Shown here piece after piece: positions 1 through 10,511 of a stretch of 64,000 nt of DNA (positions are counted from its first letter, which is position 1; every line of letters starts with the position of its first letter). The DNA is taken from positions 112,783,379-112,847,378 of the forward strand of contig CM037876.1 of NCBI GenBank assembly GCA_021292165.1, in the 5' to 3' direction. The notes beneath the pieces were generated by a model, which ran no database searches, was not told the origin of the DNA, and saw nothing but the letters and a program-made list of their open reading frames with translations. The position numbers and the translations under genes were made by a program. This stretch comes from Shinisaurus crocodilurus (lineage: Eukaryota; Chordata; Lepidosauria; Squamata; Shinisauridae).

Positions 1-3000
1 TTGCTGCGTGACGAATTGTTATCTCGAGGAGTCGAGATACCGGATTTACAATTCTGTTATGTTGTTCTCAGCAGTTTGGATGTTTCCTTTGAAGGCATCG
101 CTTCTCAGCTGGCAGCCATCCCAGCAGCACAGCTGACCGTGGAACTGATTCAGGCGAGGCTTATGGCGGAAGTGGATCGCCGTGTCGCTGCCAGTTACCA
201 TGGAGAGGAACAGAAAGCTGTACCAATCAGCAGGGGCGTGATTTCAGCTGAAGAATCAGCGGCAGCTTTAAAAGCAAAACGTTGCTTTTCTTGTGGGAAA
301 ATTGGACATTTTAAAAAAGATTGTAAAAAGAAAAACAAAGCTGGAAAACAGCAGGGGGCTTCCAAGCCAACCTCTGGGGCGAAAGCATTGTTGATTGAAA
401 CAGGCAAAACAAAGGGAACTTCTTACTTTGTTTTTGACAGCGGCGCTACCCGACACATGTGCAGAGATAGAAATTTGTTTACAACTTTTACTAAACAAAA
501 GGGGAAGATTCATCTTGCCAATGGTCAGGTATTTGACAGTCATGGTTTTGGAACTGTATTTCTTGAGAGTTTGAACACAACAATCAAGAATGTGTTATTT
601 GCCCCTGACTTATCAGAAAATTTACTGAGCATTTCTCAACTGACTAATCAAGGGTTTATTGTAAAATTCTCTGTAGCTAAATGTGAAATACTGAAAGATG
701 GGAAAGTATTTTTGTTTGGAAAGCTACAAAATGGTTTGTTTCTTTTATCATACAGGGTTTGTAATGATGTAGAAGAAATAGAAGGGAGTAAGGTTTCTAC
801 TTCAAAGGTCAATGCTCCTGTACACGATAATTGCATACATGCCTATCATAGAATGTATTGTCATTTGAATTTTCAGGCTGTGAAGAAAATGCAGACAATG
901 GTTGAAGGTATGCATTTGCAAAAGTGTAATTTTCACATGAAATGTATTTCTTGTGCGCAACACAAGGTAAAGCAAGCACCTAAAGGTAAGCAAACTGGGA
1001 GACAAGCTGAAAAACCATTTCAGTTTGTTCATGGTGATCTAGTGGGTCCTCTGACAGTTTCCAGAGGAGGGGCACGCTACTTCATGGTGTTGGTTGATCA
1101 ATACACGAGATACACGTTTGTTTACATGCTAGCAAATAAAGCTGAAGCATTGGACAGATTCCAGGAATATTGTGCTCGGGTGGAAAACAAGCATAATACC
1201 CGTATCACCTGTTTCTTTACAGATATGGGAGGGGAGTTCAATTCAGCGCAATTTGACGCATTTCTAACTAAACGTGGTATTGAACACATGGTTGCCAGTC
1301 CGCGTTCACCTTGGCAAAACGGATTGTGTGAGAGACAAAATCAGACACTGTTACATGGATTGAAATGTCTTTTAACTGATGCTAATTTGGATGATGTGTT
1401 TTGGGCAGAAGCACTGAATTGTTTCAATTATGTACACAATAGAAGTTTCAGTTCTGTGTTGAATTGTACACCTTATGAGAAGCTGTATAACAAGAAACCT
1501 ACTGTGAAACACTTCAAGATTTTTGGGTCTGATATGTGGGTGCACACACCTCAGAGTCAGAAGCTAGGAAAAAGAGGCTTGCATGGGATTTTTCTAGGAT
1601 ATGAGAAAGGTGCATATCGTGTTCTCATGTCTGACACCCAGACTGTAAGGTTGTCTAGAAGTGTTGAGTATAATGCTAATTGGGAAAAGGTTGGGATTTT
1701 TCAACCCTATTCTGTAGGCACTACTGATCCTGAGGATTCAGGTTCAGAGTCAGATTCAGAAACAGAATCAGAATACAAAAGCATTAAAAGTACTCCAAGA
1801 CAGTCAGGTGAATCTGACTCCTCTGATACTGAAACACCACATGGTTCAGAGGATGAAACTGAACAGAAACCATTGTTCACTATTGGTGCAAGTTCATTGA
1901 AACAGGAAACTGATAGTTCTGATGAGGAAAGGAAAAGGTTGCGTAGATCAAAACGTCCTACAAAACAACCTGTGAGATATCAGGATGAATTTGCAGGAAA
2001 AGCCATTTTTGAACCTCAGAGTTACAAGGAGGTAGAGAAATTATCTGCTAAGGAAGCTACACCATGGCTTCAGGCTATGCAAGCTGAGTTAAATTCTTTG
2101 GATAAGAACAAAACATGGAAGCTGGTAAAGAAACAGCCATCCATGAAAATAATTGATAGCAGATGGATTTTTAAAGTGAAAACTGACCACACCGGAAAGG
2201 TGGCACGTCACAAAGCGAGATTGGTTGCACGTGGTTTTGCGCAAATTGAGGGTTTGGATTACCACGAGGTATTTGCACCTACAATTCGCTTTGAAACAAT
2301 CAGACTGATGTTTAAGATTGCTGCTGAGAGAAATCTGAATATTTCACATTTGGATGTTACCACAGCGTTCTTGTATGGTCAATTGTCTGAGGACATTTAC
2401 ATGCAACCACCGGATGGTGTTGCTGTGAAAAAAGACGTGGTTTGTCATTTACAGAAGTCTTTATATGGACTTAAACAGTCGGCAAGGTGCTGGAATTCTG
2501 TTTTAACTAAAACACTGCTGGATTTGGGATTTACACAGGGAGTGGCAGATCAATGTTTGTTTGTTAAACAGGAACAGGGACATAAACTGTATGTACTTTG
2601 TTATGTTGATGATTTGCTGCTTTTCTGGGAAGACAAAAAGCAATATGATAAACTGATACTGGATTTGAAATCTCATTTTGAATTGAAATTGCTTGGCAAT
2701 GTGACCAACTATCTCTCAATTGAAGTGGAAAGGGATAAAGAAGGCAGTATTTTGCTGCATCAAACCAGGAAAATCATGGATGTGATTGAAAAGCTGCATT
2801 TGGAGCATGCTAACTCGGTAGATACTCCAATGGTTGTTGATTTTCAAGCACATGCTGATGGAAAACAGTTTGAGGATGCAACACTGTACAGAAGCATATT
2901 GGGACAGCTGAGTTTCATTGCACATGCAACAAGGCCTGATATTGCTGTCAGTGTGAACCTATTGAGTAGGCAAACTGTTAACCCCACAGAACATGCTTGG

Positions 3001-3543
3001 AAAGCTCTGAAAAGAGTTGTGCGTTATCTGAAGGGAACATTGCACTTCAGACTACGTTTCACATCTCAAAACACAGGTGGCTTACAGATTCATGCAGATG
3101 CCAGTTTTGGTAGTGATAGTAAGGACAACAAAAGCACCTCTGGAGTTTGTTATTGTTATAATAATGCATTGTTTGATTGGGCTTGCAAGAAACAATCTAC
3201 TGTAAGTTTGAGTTCAACTGAAGCTGAACTGAATGCATTGAATTATGCCATTGTAAATCTTGAATGGTTATTGCAATTGTTTAAAGATGTTGGAATTGAT
3301 GTGGAAAAACCTATCACAGTTTTTCAGGACAACCAAGCCAGTATTGCTATTTTGAAAACAGATAGCAATAAACAAAGAACAAAGTATTTGCAGATAAAAT
3401 TGAGTCATGCAAAGGAATACATCAGAAGTGGTCTGATGCGAGTTCAGTTCCTGGCTGGTAGAGATATCCCAGCAGATCTCTTGTCAAAGCCAATTGGAAA
3501 AGAACAGCACCAGAAGCTGACAAAACTGTTGCTGTTGTATTAG
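1..3543 (+). CDS. Ty1/copia retrotransposon gag-pol polyprotein, 5' end outside window
   Basis: The frame is open from the first base to a TAG at 3541-3543 (1180 codons). The first codon is TTG inside the frame, so the true N-terminus lies upstream. Domains in order: gag C-terminus; CCHC zinc knuckle (C95, C98, H103, C108); aspartic protease DSGAT at 146-150; integrase zinc site (H283/H288, C315, C318) and D346, D408, E444 with the D-35-E spacing; copia-type reverse transcriptase with YVDD at 868-871; RNase H with D1033, E1074 and D1110. Protease-integrase-RT-RNase H order is diagnostic of copia (Pseudoviridae) rather than gypsy. The polyprotein makes the particle and carries out cDNA synthesis and integration. 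No stop or frameshift interrupts any domain, which suggests a recent insertion. Whether the copy is complete cannot be judged because the 5' LTR and gag start are not visible. Confidence 0.95.
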   Translation: MLRDELLSRGVEIPDLQFCYVVLSSLDVSFEGIASQLAAIPAAQLTVELIQARLMAEVDRRVAASYHGEEQKAVPISRGVISAEESAAALKAKRCFSCGKIGHFKKDCKKKNKAGKQQGASKPTSGAKALLIETGKTKGTSYFVFDSGATRHMCRDRNLFTTFTKQKGKIHLANGQVFDSHGFGTVFLESLNTTIKNVLFAPDLSENLLSISQLTNQGFIVKFSVAKCEILKDGKVFLFGKLQNGLFLLSYRVCNDVEEIEGSKVSTSKVNAPVHDNCIHAYHRMYCHLNFQAVKKMQTMVEGMHLQKCNFHMKCISCAQHKVKQAPKGKQTGRQAEKPFQFVHGDLVGPLTVSRGGARYFMVLVDQYTRYTFVYMLANKAEALDRFQEYCARVENKHNTRITCFFTDMGGEFNSAQFDAFLTKRGIEHMVASPRSPWQNGLCERQNQTLLHGLKCLLTDANLDDVFWAEALNCFNYVHNRSFSSVLNCTPYEKLYNKKPTVKHFKIFGSDMWVHTPQSQKLGKRGLHGIFLGYEKGAYRVLMSDTQTVRLSRSVEYNANWEKVGIFQPYSVGTTDPEDSGSESDSETESEYKSIKSTPRQSGESDSSDTETPHGSEDETEQKPLFTIGASSLKQETDSSDEERKRLRRSKRPTKQPVRYQDEFAGKAIFEPQSYKEVEKLSAKEATPWLQAMQAELNSLDKNKTWKLVKKQPSMKIIDSRWIFKVKTDHTGKVARHKARLVARGFAQIEGLDYHEVFAPTIRFETIRLMFKIAAERNLNISHLDVTTAFLYGQLSEDIYMQPPDGVAVKKDVVCHLQKSLYGLKQSARCWNSVLTKTLLDLGFTQGVADQCLFVKQEQGHKLYVLCYVDDLLLFWEDKKQYDKLILDLKSHFELKLLGNVTNYLSIEVERDKEGSILLHQTRKIMDVIEKLHLEHANSVDTPMVVDFQAHADGKQFEDATLYRSILGQLSFIAHATRPDIAVSVNLLSRQTVNPTEHAWKALKRVVRYLKGTLHFRLRFTSQNTGGLQIHADASFGSDSKDNKSTSGVCYCYNNALFDWACKKQSTVSLSSTEAELNALNYAIVNLEWLLQLFKDVGIDVEKPITVFQDNQASIAILKTDSNKQRTKYLQIKLSHAKEYIRSGLMRVQFLAGRDIPADLLSKPIGKEQHQKLTKLLLLY

Positions 3544-3571
3544 ATGGATACCACGTTCTACACCTACACTA

Positions 3572-3583
3572 AACGCAGGGGGA
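3572..3583 (+). promoter_or_regulatory. Polypurine tract of the copia element
   Basis: A purine-rich run (AACGCAGGGGGA) lies between the pol stop and the TG that opens the 3' LTR. This is the expected position of the primer for plus-strand DNA synthesis. The call is by position and composition. Confidence 0.65.
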
Positions 3584-3942
3584 TGTTGGGTTTAGTGTGG
3601 GGTGCAGAAGTGAATGGAGTGCAAAACATCTCCTGACTTAGATTCAAGGTGACTATACGTCATGGTCTGATAACAAGTTTGCAAGTCAACAAGTTATGTA
3701 ATTATTGCGTAACCGTTGTATAACCCTCCTATTGTTTATAGTTGAATACTATAAAGTAGGGGTGAGCACGGTGTAGTGCTACCATCTTTACGAACCTCTC
3801 TTCTGCGTGTGACGCCTTAATCTCGTAAGAGTCTTACAATTGAATAAACACTTTACTATCAATACATTGCTTTTGCTTTCTTCTTCCGTGCGTAATACTA
3901 AGAGTTAAGCGGGCAAAGCTTTTACTCTGGTTTACTCTAACA
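3584..3942 (+). repeat. 3' LTR of the copia element
   Basis: A 359-bp segment starts TGTTGGG and ends TCTAACA, giving the TG...CA ends expected of an LTR (TGTT/AACA inverted termini). It has a TATA box (TATAAA at 3750-3755) and a polyadenylation signal (AATAAA at 3843-3848), so transcription would start near 3780. It directly follows the polypurine tract. The five bases after it, TTAAG (3943-3947), are the predicted target-site duplication, but the matching left copy is outside the window. Confidence 0.85.
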
Positions 3943-5130
3943 TTAAGGAGGGCTGCCACGTAATCCAAACAACAAGAGAGGTTAATAATTTTAGCAGCAG
4001 AGGAAGACCAGAATGGTGAAGATTACAGTAATCAGGGTGACAGATGACTTGGTCAGGAGGAAATAAAGTGTTTGATGAGGGGACAGAGAGGAAGGGCTGA
4101 ATCAAGAACCAAGCAATATAGCAATGGACTGAATTGTGGGGGGTAAAGGAGAGAGACAGGTCAAAGATAAATCAAATGTTTTATGCCTGCTCAACAGGTT
4201 AGATGGTGATGTTATCAATGGAGTAAAAGTGAACAAAATATGAGAATAGGTCTTGGACCTATTGAGCTATTAAGATGATGATAAAGCATTCAAGCATAAA
4301 TATCAGAGAGGCACTTGGAGATTGTGGGAAAGGAGGGAGAGAGAAATTCTGGGATTGAGAGGTAGAGCTGGGTACCACACCATATAGGCAGAACTGAAAG
4401 CTATAGGATGTGATGAGGTTGCCCAGGGATGGTGTGTAGAGAGAGAAGAGCAGAAGGACCAAGAACAGAATCCCAGTAAGGCAGGGTTCAGTAGACTTCA
4501 GGCGTGTGGGATTTACTTCATGTTTTCTCCCCAAGCTTTCTTCATTTCATTTCCTAATTTGGAGGAAAATGTTGTTGCTATTGTAAAATAATTGGGAGTC
4601 AGAAATCCTTGGTGATGTACTGCAAATCACCCAGAGATCTATCAGTATATCCCAATGTACCTTCTACTCACCCCTGCCATAAGAGCTTCTAACGCAGAGA
4701 GGGAAAGCAAAGGAAGAGCTTCCCTCTATGGAAACATTGGAAGAATTATTAGATAGGTAGGAAGGAAAGCAACTGAAGACAGAATCATGGAGACCTAGCT
4801 AGGGCAAAAAAGGAGTCAGGTAAGAAAGAGTGATCAACTATATCAAAGGAAATAGAGAGGCCAGGGAGGAAAATGGCTGAGTAGAGACCTTTGAGTCTGG
4901 CAGTGGGGAGATCATCAATTACTTTGATGAAGGCAGTTTCCATGGAGTGCTAAGGGCCAAAGCCAGATTAGAGGGGCCCAAGTGCAACATTGGAATGAGA
5001 CAGTGGGAATAAGCAATCCTGCTCCAGCAGTTTGGAAATAAAAGGGAAATCAGGCCATAGTTGGAGTTGGAGCGAAAGGAGTAGATGTTGATAATTGTCT
5101 GCTTATCAATCACTGTGCTTTTAGCTTTGG
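3943..5130. other. No gene; probable ancient interspersed repeat
   Basis: The only open frames are short and unlike any family I know. Phrases at about 4020-4500 and 4880-5080 (for example the stretch with GATGAGGTTGCCCAGGGATG) resemble an old interspersed repeat also common in mammals, but I cannot name the family with confidence. Confidence 0.4.
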
Positions 5131-5272
5131 TTAAATGCTTTAAACATTTTAACTGGCGAGTTTTTGTATTTATTCTATGTATTTTAATATCTGTTTCTGT
5201 AAACAGCTTAGCAATATCTTTTGATATGGTAAGCAGTACATAAACTGATCAAATAATGAATAAATAATATGG
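5130..5272 (+). repeat. L2-like LINE 3' tail remnant
   Basis: The segment ends in a short AATAAATAAT run preceded by a diverged 'GTAAACAGCTTAG...GTAAGCAGTACATAAA' module. That module is typical of L2-type LINE 3' ends in lizards. No coding part is attached. Confidence 0.45.
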
Positions 5273-7300
5273 TGGAGAGGTGGGATAATGGAGAGGGAGG
5301 GAGCAATTCCAAGTTGGGAGGGCAGTCAAGCGGTCACCTTTTAAATCGATGGAACATGAGCATGGCATTCTGGGAAAGTGTAGTTTTCCAGTTGCAACTG
5401 CATTCCGGTCCATGTTTTGCTCTGGGGACCAAAATGGGTCAAAATGCAGACCGAACAAAATTCTCATACATAACACACATACATGTTTAGCTCTATTTCC
5501 ATATTATGTTGCTTAGCCAAGCTACTCCTGTTCCCCAATGTCCATGTGGACATCAGAAGAGGAACCCCTACATGTGAGCAGCTCAATGGGCAGACATCTG
5601 GGGCACGATGAGCAATGCAGCCCCCTACTACTTCTTCCATACCTGAGTGCCTTACATGTGAGTAACACATCGATAGGGTTATATAGGTATGCCATAAGAT
5701 AATATTTGTAAATATGCCAGTTTCTACAACTACAACTATTTCTGTGATGATAGAAATTGGTATCAATTATCTATATTTTTTGAACCATTCTATCTAATGA
5801 TTGAATGGTTATATGAATAATAATTCTGGTCCCAACAGATGACAGTCACATGGTTAACACCTATAGCTACCGTTCTCATTTCAGTAGGGGCCCAGCCTCA
5901 AATCCATGTCAGCAACCCTTAATCAGGGAAATACTAAAAGCATTCGTATTACAACTGCCCTAGTTTTAAAAGACTTTAGAGCAATTTTGTTTCTGCTTCT
6001 CGCTAAACCCCTCAAGGAGTCTGCACAGAAAAATAAACATATTTCATAACCAGAGTAGCCATATATTCACCTACTGTACAAAAGGTACTTTTTTTCCTTG
6101 CCATCATAGGCAGGAAAGGGAGTGGAATAATGAAGTCACATGAGCCACCCAAAGAGACTAGACTTTTCTCAGAAAGGAGTGTTTATGAAAACTGCCCACA
6201 GTCACCAGAGACAAAACAAAGACCAAGAAAAAATGGAGGGAGAGGACTAAACTCAGAGTTTAAACTCTGGTGATCAACATCTTGGGATTTGGCAACCAAC
6301 TTAGTTCCACCAAATTTTCATCTATTCTCCAGTCTCAAATATTGGTTGGGTGGAAGACCTATAGCAGAGCTTCACAATCAGGAAATGGATAGGAATCAAT
6401 CAAGAACTGTTGCCTTTGAATAAGCCACGCACCAGAGTCTCAAGGCTCTATCTGGGAACAAACATAACTAAGAGTACAGTCCTATGATTGCACCCTCAGT
6501 GATCGGAAGCCACTCAACTTGGAGGAGTCTGATAAGCCATTGCAGGGCAGGAGGAGTGGTGGAGGCGATCTTTGCCTCCCTGTCCTCCTGCCCTGCAGAT
6601 TTCCTGTCTAGCGAGGGCACTTTGGAAGGGGAGGGAACAAGCCTGGAGGGAGCTCAAGTGGGGGTGGGGGTGGTTCAGTGTCAGTAATACAGTGGGTCTT
6701 CTAGTTCATAACTAGAAACTGGTTTAGAAGAGTTTGGGGCGTAGTCAGTCTGTGGAATGTCAAGACCAGTGTGGGCTCATCACTGTCAGAGTTCTCAGGA
6801 GAAAGCAGGCGGGAGTCGACTTGTCTCCCCCGTCCAGCTGCAACTTTGACCTTGCAGAGATAGGAGCTGGCAGCCTTCTTCAGGAGAGGGGAGGGGTGGT
6901 TTGCAGAGGTGTCACTCTGGTTGAAGCCTCACTCCTGAAGGGTAGAAGGGAGAGACACCCAGGTGGGATAGGGGCCTCGTGGATGGGCCAGTTCCCTTGT
7001 CAATTAGTGGTTTGGAAGGTGGTTAAGATGGCTACACCTTCGCTTTTAAGTCAGTGCTTAGCCTCCAGAGCCTTTGCTAGGAACATCTCTCTCGTCTTCC
7101 CTATCTGCATCCTTCTGTTTAGATCTATCACCGACTGAGCTATGGGGAGCAATTTGCACATGGACTCTACCTAATTTAGACTTTCTTCTCTTTAGACGTT
7201 TACTGTGCAGAACCTGCCATGAAAAGGACTGTCATACTTTTCATAGACTGCGCATTCTCGTAGCTATAGATGTGTCTTCGTCGAAGAGCCCAGAGCCCGG
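5273..7300. other. No gene recognised
   Basis: Unique-looking AT-rich DNA to about 6470, then more GC-rich sequence. Open frames of 60-130 codons (for example 6734-7138) are of ordinary composition with no recognisable domain and no splice or codon support, so I treat them as chance frames. Confidence 0.4.
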
Positions 7301-7830
7301 CTGGCTTTGGCCTATTTCTTGACTTCTAGACATTCCTGTGCCTCAACCCATGTGGTGTAGAGATTCCAAGGCTGGGAGTTTTAGACGTTAGAATCTCTGT
7401 GTGTGGGGAAGTACTTTGGACTCAAGTCTGATCTTCTTCTAGACCCTGATTGTCAAGAGGCCTAGATGCACAGTACCCAGAGGGGCCAACCAAAGTGGCA
7501 GGGTTCGTTTTGACCTCTGTGGAGGTGTGCATGCTGGGTCAGATCCTCTTCTAGATTCCCTACCCTTGTTGCAGAGCAATAGGGCTCCAATCCCTGCTGG
7601 AGGAGCAGCTAAGAGCTGCTCAGATCCTAAGGCCAAGATGTACGGCACCCCAGAGGTTCGAACTCAGTGGCAAGGTTGGTTCATCTCTCTCTGGGGGTGT
7701 GTAAATAAGTCAGGCCTGTTTCTAAGATCCCTTCCCTTGTCGCAGGAACATCTAGAATTGGCTGCAATCCTTCCTTTGTCTGAGGAGCATTAGAGATTGG
7801 CTCCAGTCCCCTACCTTGATGTGGAACAAT
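7300..7830. repeat. Imperfect tandem repeat, unit near 180 bp
   Basis: The block at about 7435-7620 recurs diverged at about 7630-7800. Shared landmarks occur in the same order: CAGTACCCAGAGG / GGCACCCCAGAGG, CAGTGGCAAGGTT-like text, GGTGTGCATGCTGGGTCAG / GGTGTGTAAATAAGTCAGG, and CCCTACCCTTGTTGCAG / CCCTTCCCTTGTCGCAG. A shorter sub-repeat around 'TTGGCTGCAATCC / TTGGCTCCAGTCC' adds further copies. The unit is judged by eye. Confidence 0.5.
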
Positions 7831-8134
7831 TTCAAGAGCCTGTAGCAAAATGCCGTCAGCTATAAGATTTCTGAAGATTGTAACTGTTAAGCTTATGCCG
7901 TGAGAGCTGCTGTAATAAAAAGATCTAACTGATTTAGAGTCTCCAGTGTCAGAGTGCCAGAATGCATGATTGCAGGACTGGGCCCCCGACACTTAGGATA
8001 ACTCATATCCTGGCCTCTCCAGCCTCCTCCCTGCCCACTGGAATGCCCCCTTTCCTCCTCCTCGGTCACTTTTCCATCCTTGGAGAGCACCTGGTGCGGT
8101 TCTTTCCATGCTGGCTACAAGGGGGCATAGGAAG

Positions 8135-8250
8135 AAGGTCTGATCTCCGACTCCCCCTTCCGAGGTTGGAGCGCTGTCTCCGACCTCAGAAGGGAGAATC
8201 CAAACAATCCTATGGTCCTTGGGACACTCACTCAGGGATCATAGGATTGC
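8135..8250. repeat. Two adjacent foldback structures
   Basis: CCCCTTCCGAGGTTGGAG (about 8154-8171) is followed by its near-complement CTCCGACCTCAGAAGGGAG. Immediately after, 8205-8249 begins CAATCCTATG and ends CATAGGATTG around a short loop. The second resembles the termini of the short CAATCCTATG-type MITE that recurs in this window. Confidence 0.45.
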
Positions 8251-8395
8251 TCTCTAACTTACTTCTGAAACCATTTCTCTGCTAGGGATGGGTGAACAAG
8301 TGATTTTGTGATTGCTGAGATTCTCTGAACCCCACCTGGAAGCTCACCTTGCTTCATTTCCTGTGTTTGATTGCACTCTTTTTTGTTTCATTTGA

Positions 8396-8478
8396 ATGGG
8401 GAAAGTGTGCATTTTGAACAGAAAAAATGCACTAAAAAAAAAAAAGAGAACACACTCAAATGCACACTTTTCCCCACA
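8396..8478. repeat. Short inverted repeat around an A-rich loop
   Basis: TGGGGAAAGTGTGCATTTTGA (about 8397-8417) is mirrored by TCAAATGCACACTTTTCCCCA (about 8458-8478), with an A-rich loop of about 40 bases. A stem of about 20 bp with one indel could form. Confidence 0.6.
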
Positions 8479-9616
8479 GAGTCAAGTGTGAAAATGTGCT
8501 TTTTTGGAAAACACACATTTTTCTAATGCGATTGCAAGTTTGGGAATTTGCGACCATTTTCAGAGAACATGCACTCCTGTTCACATTTGTGTTCAGGATT
8601 GCGAATAGACTTGTTTGCATCATTTGCAAACATAAACAAAACTACCATACACTCCTAGTACAGCCTATATTAACAGCTTTACTGAAGGATTTTATTTTGT
8701 CTCTTTTGTGTTAGTAGCAGAAAAAACATTTATAGCTCAACTAGGCCTCGCAAACACAACTGTCTTTTATTGCTACATAACAAATCTGGCAAAAATCCTT
8801 CTATGAGCTACTGCAGCATACAAACTACAGAAGCTCAAGAGGTCTAAAAACACTAACACTGAACCACAGTGTTTCCTGGCATACAAACCCCCCCCCCCCC
8901 CACACACACACACACTAAAAAACAAACAAAACGTATTTCCTGGTGCATTTCTTTCTGTTTATCAGTAACAAAATTATAACCTAAAATATTTTACAGAAGG
9001 AGATCCAGAGCTGAACTTGGACAAGGTCAGTGCAGGGTTTGTTTGTTTTTTCCTTTTCTGTTTCTAGGCATTTTAACAAATCAATTAAGTCATATTTTCA
9101 GCAAATTCTGGCTTAACATGCCTGGATAATTTTCCTACTTTAAGGACTTCAGAGCAAAATCATAAGAGTGGAAAGCAGTACATGAGAAATATACTGATGA
9201 AACAGGTGCCAAGTTGCATTTAGCCTGCACAGTCTTCTCCCATGTTGATTCACTGTGCCACCACCAGACTGATGGTAGGGAAGACTGAGGCATCAGCTGA
9301 AGCACTACAGGGATTGATCCCCATGTGCAGTACACTAAGTCAGGCCTGGCATCAGCAACCAGCACATTCTGGCAGCTGCTGGGGCCAAGCACTCTAGTGG
9401 GGCCCATCAACATCACTGCTACCAATTGGACCTCCCTACGTTGCCACCACCCCAATCACACACACCTGGTGGGCTTACCCAGTAACAGCAGCTCTCTTTC
9501 TATGGGAACCAAATGGCAACTTGGCTCTGATCAGCACTGGGTGGCTGGCTGCCATTTTAAATTTCTTATAGTGCAAGGCCCCAGAGCACTTGATGTAGCA
9601 TTTAAAACAGCATCCA
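8479..9616. other. No gene; C-run and CA microsatellite
   Basis: A poly-C run followed by (CA)n lies at about 8887-8915. The rest shows no recognisable domain or repeat family. Confidence 0.5.
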
Positions 9617-10360
9617 CCCAGTATTTATTTATTTATTTATTTATTATATTTATTAATCGCCCATCTGGCCGGCCACCCGGCCACCCTGGGCGATGTACAA
9701 TTAAAATACAATAAAACAATACGATAATTAAAACAGTATAAAAAAATTCTTTTAAAATCCTAACCCACCCCATATTCCCGCCTGAACAGCCATGTTTTTA
9801 ATGCACGGCGGAAGCTCATCACGGAGGGGGCATGGCGAAGGTCACTAGGGAGGGAGTTCCATAATGTGGGGGCTGCCACAGAGAAGGCCCTCTTCCTAGT
9901 CCCCACCAGCCTGGCTGCTCTGGCTGATGGGATAAGGAGAAGGCCGTCCATGGCAGATCTTGTTGAGCGGCCTACTTGATGTTGCTGGAGGCGCTCCTTG
10001 AGATAAACTGGGCCGGAGCCGTGTAGGGTTTTAAAGGTCAAAAACAACACCTTGAATTTGGCTTGGCAAGCAACTGGTAGCCAGTGCAACTCATTAAGCA
10101 CTGGCGTGATGTGATCACACCAGCGGCTGCCCTTAATCAGGCGAGTCGCCGCGTTCTGTACCAGCTGAAGCTTCCAAACCGTCTTCCAGGGTAACCCCAC
10201 GTAGAGCGCATTACAGTAGTCTAGGCGAGAGGAGACCAAGGCACGAACCACTGATGGGAGCAGATGATTAGGAAGGTAGGGGCGCAGCTGCCGTATCAGA
10301 TGGAGTTGATACAGCGCTGCCCGGTTCACAGCCCAATGTTTAATTAAACACAGTACCAAT
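9617..10360 (-). mobile_element. L2-type LINE, 5'-truncated, 3' end
   Basis: A minus-strand frame (10359 down to 9760) encodes the C-terminal end of a non-LTR reverse transcriptase, with the typical L2/CR1-group series LDYCNALYVGLP, KLQLVQNAA, ITPVLNELHWLPV and LKERLQQH. On the minus strand the 3' UTR carries the CCAGATGGGCGATTAATAAATA module and ends in (TAAA)n, seen here as TTTA repeats at 9620-9650. The frame is intact over 199 codons, so the copy is fairly young. Its 5' end lies near 10360, where AATGTTTAATT occurs twice about 20 bp apart. Confidence 0.8.
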
Positions 10361-10496
10361 GTTTAATTCTGCATTTCGACACCAAACTTGCAACAAACAA
10401 TCAATATGGATGGGCAAAGACACATGGGACCAACCCAGGCACCTTCTGGTAGTGTTTTTTTTTAGACACCACAGGCCTTTTAAACAAAATAGAATA

Positions 10497-10511
10497 ATAG
10501 CAAATCAACCT
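10497..10511. repeat. Target-site duplication, left copy
   Basis: ATAGCAAATCAACCT is repeated exactly at 12179-12193. The two copies bracket the 5'-truncated LINE between them, as expected of target-primed insertion. Confidence 0.9.

Noticed and set aside
6734..7138. 134-codon plus-strand frame considered as a host exon
   Set aside because: No domain, no convincing splice sites and no similarity I can name. It ends just before an imperfect tandem repeat.
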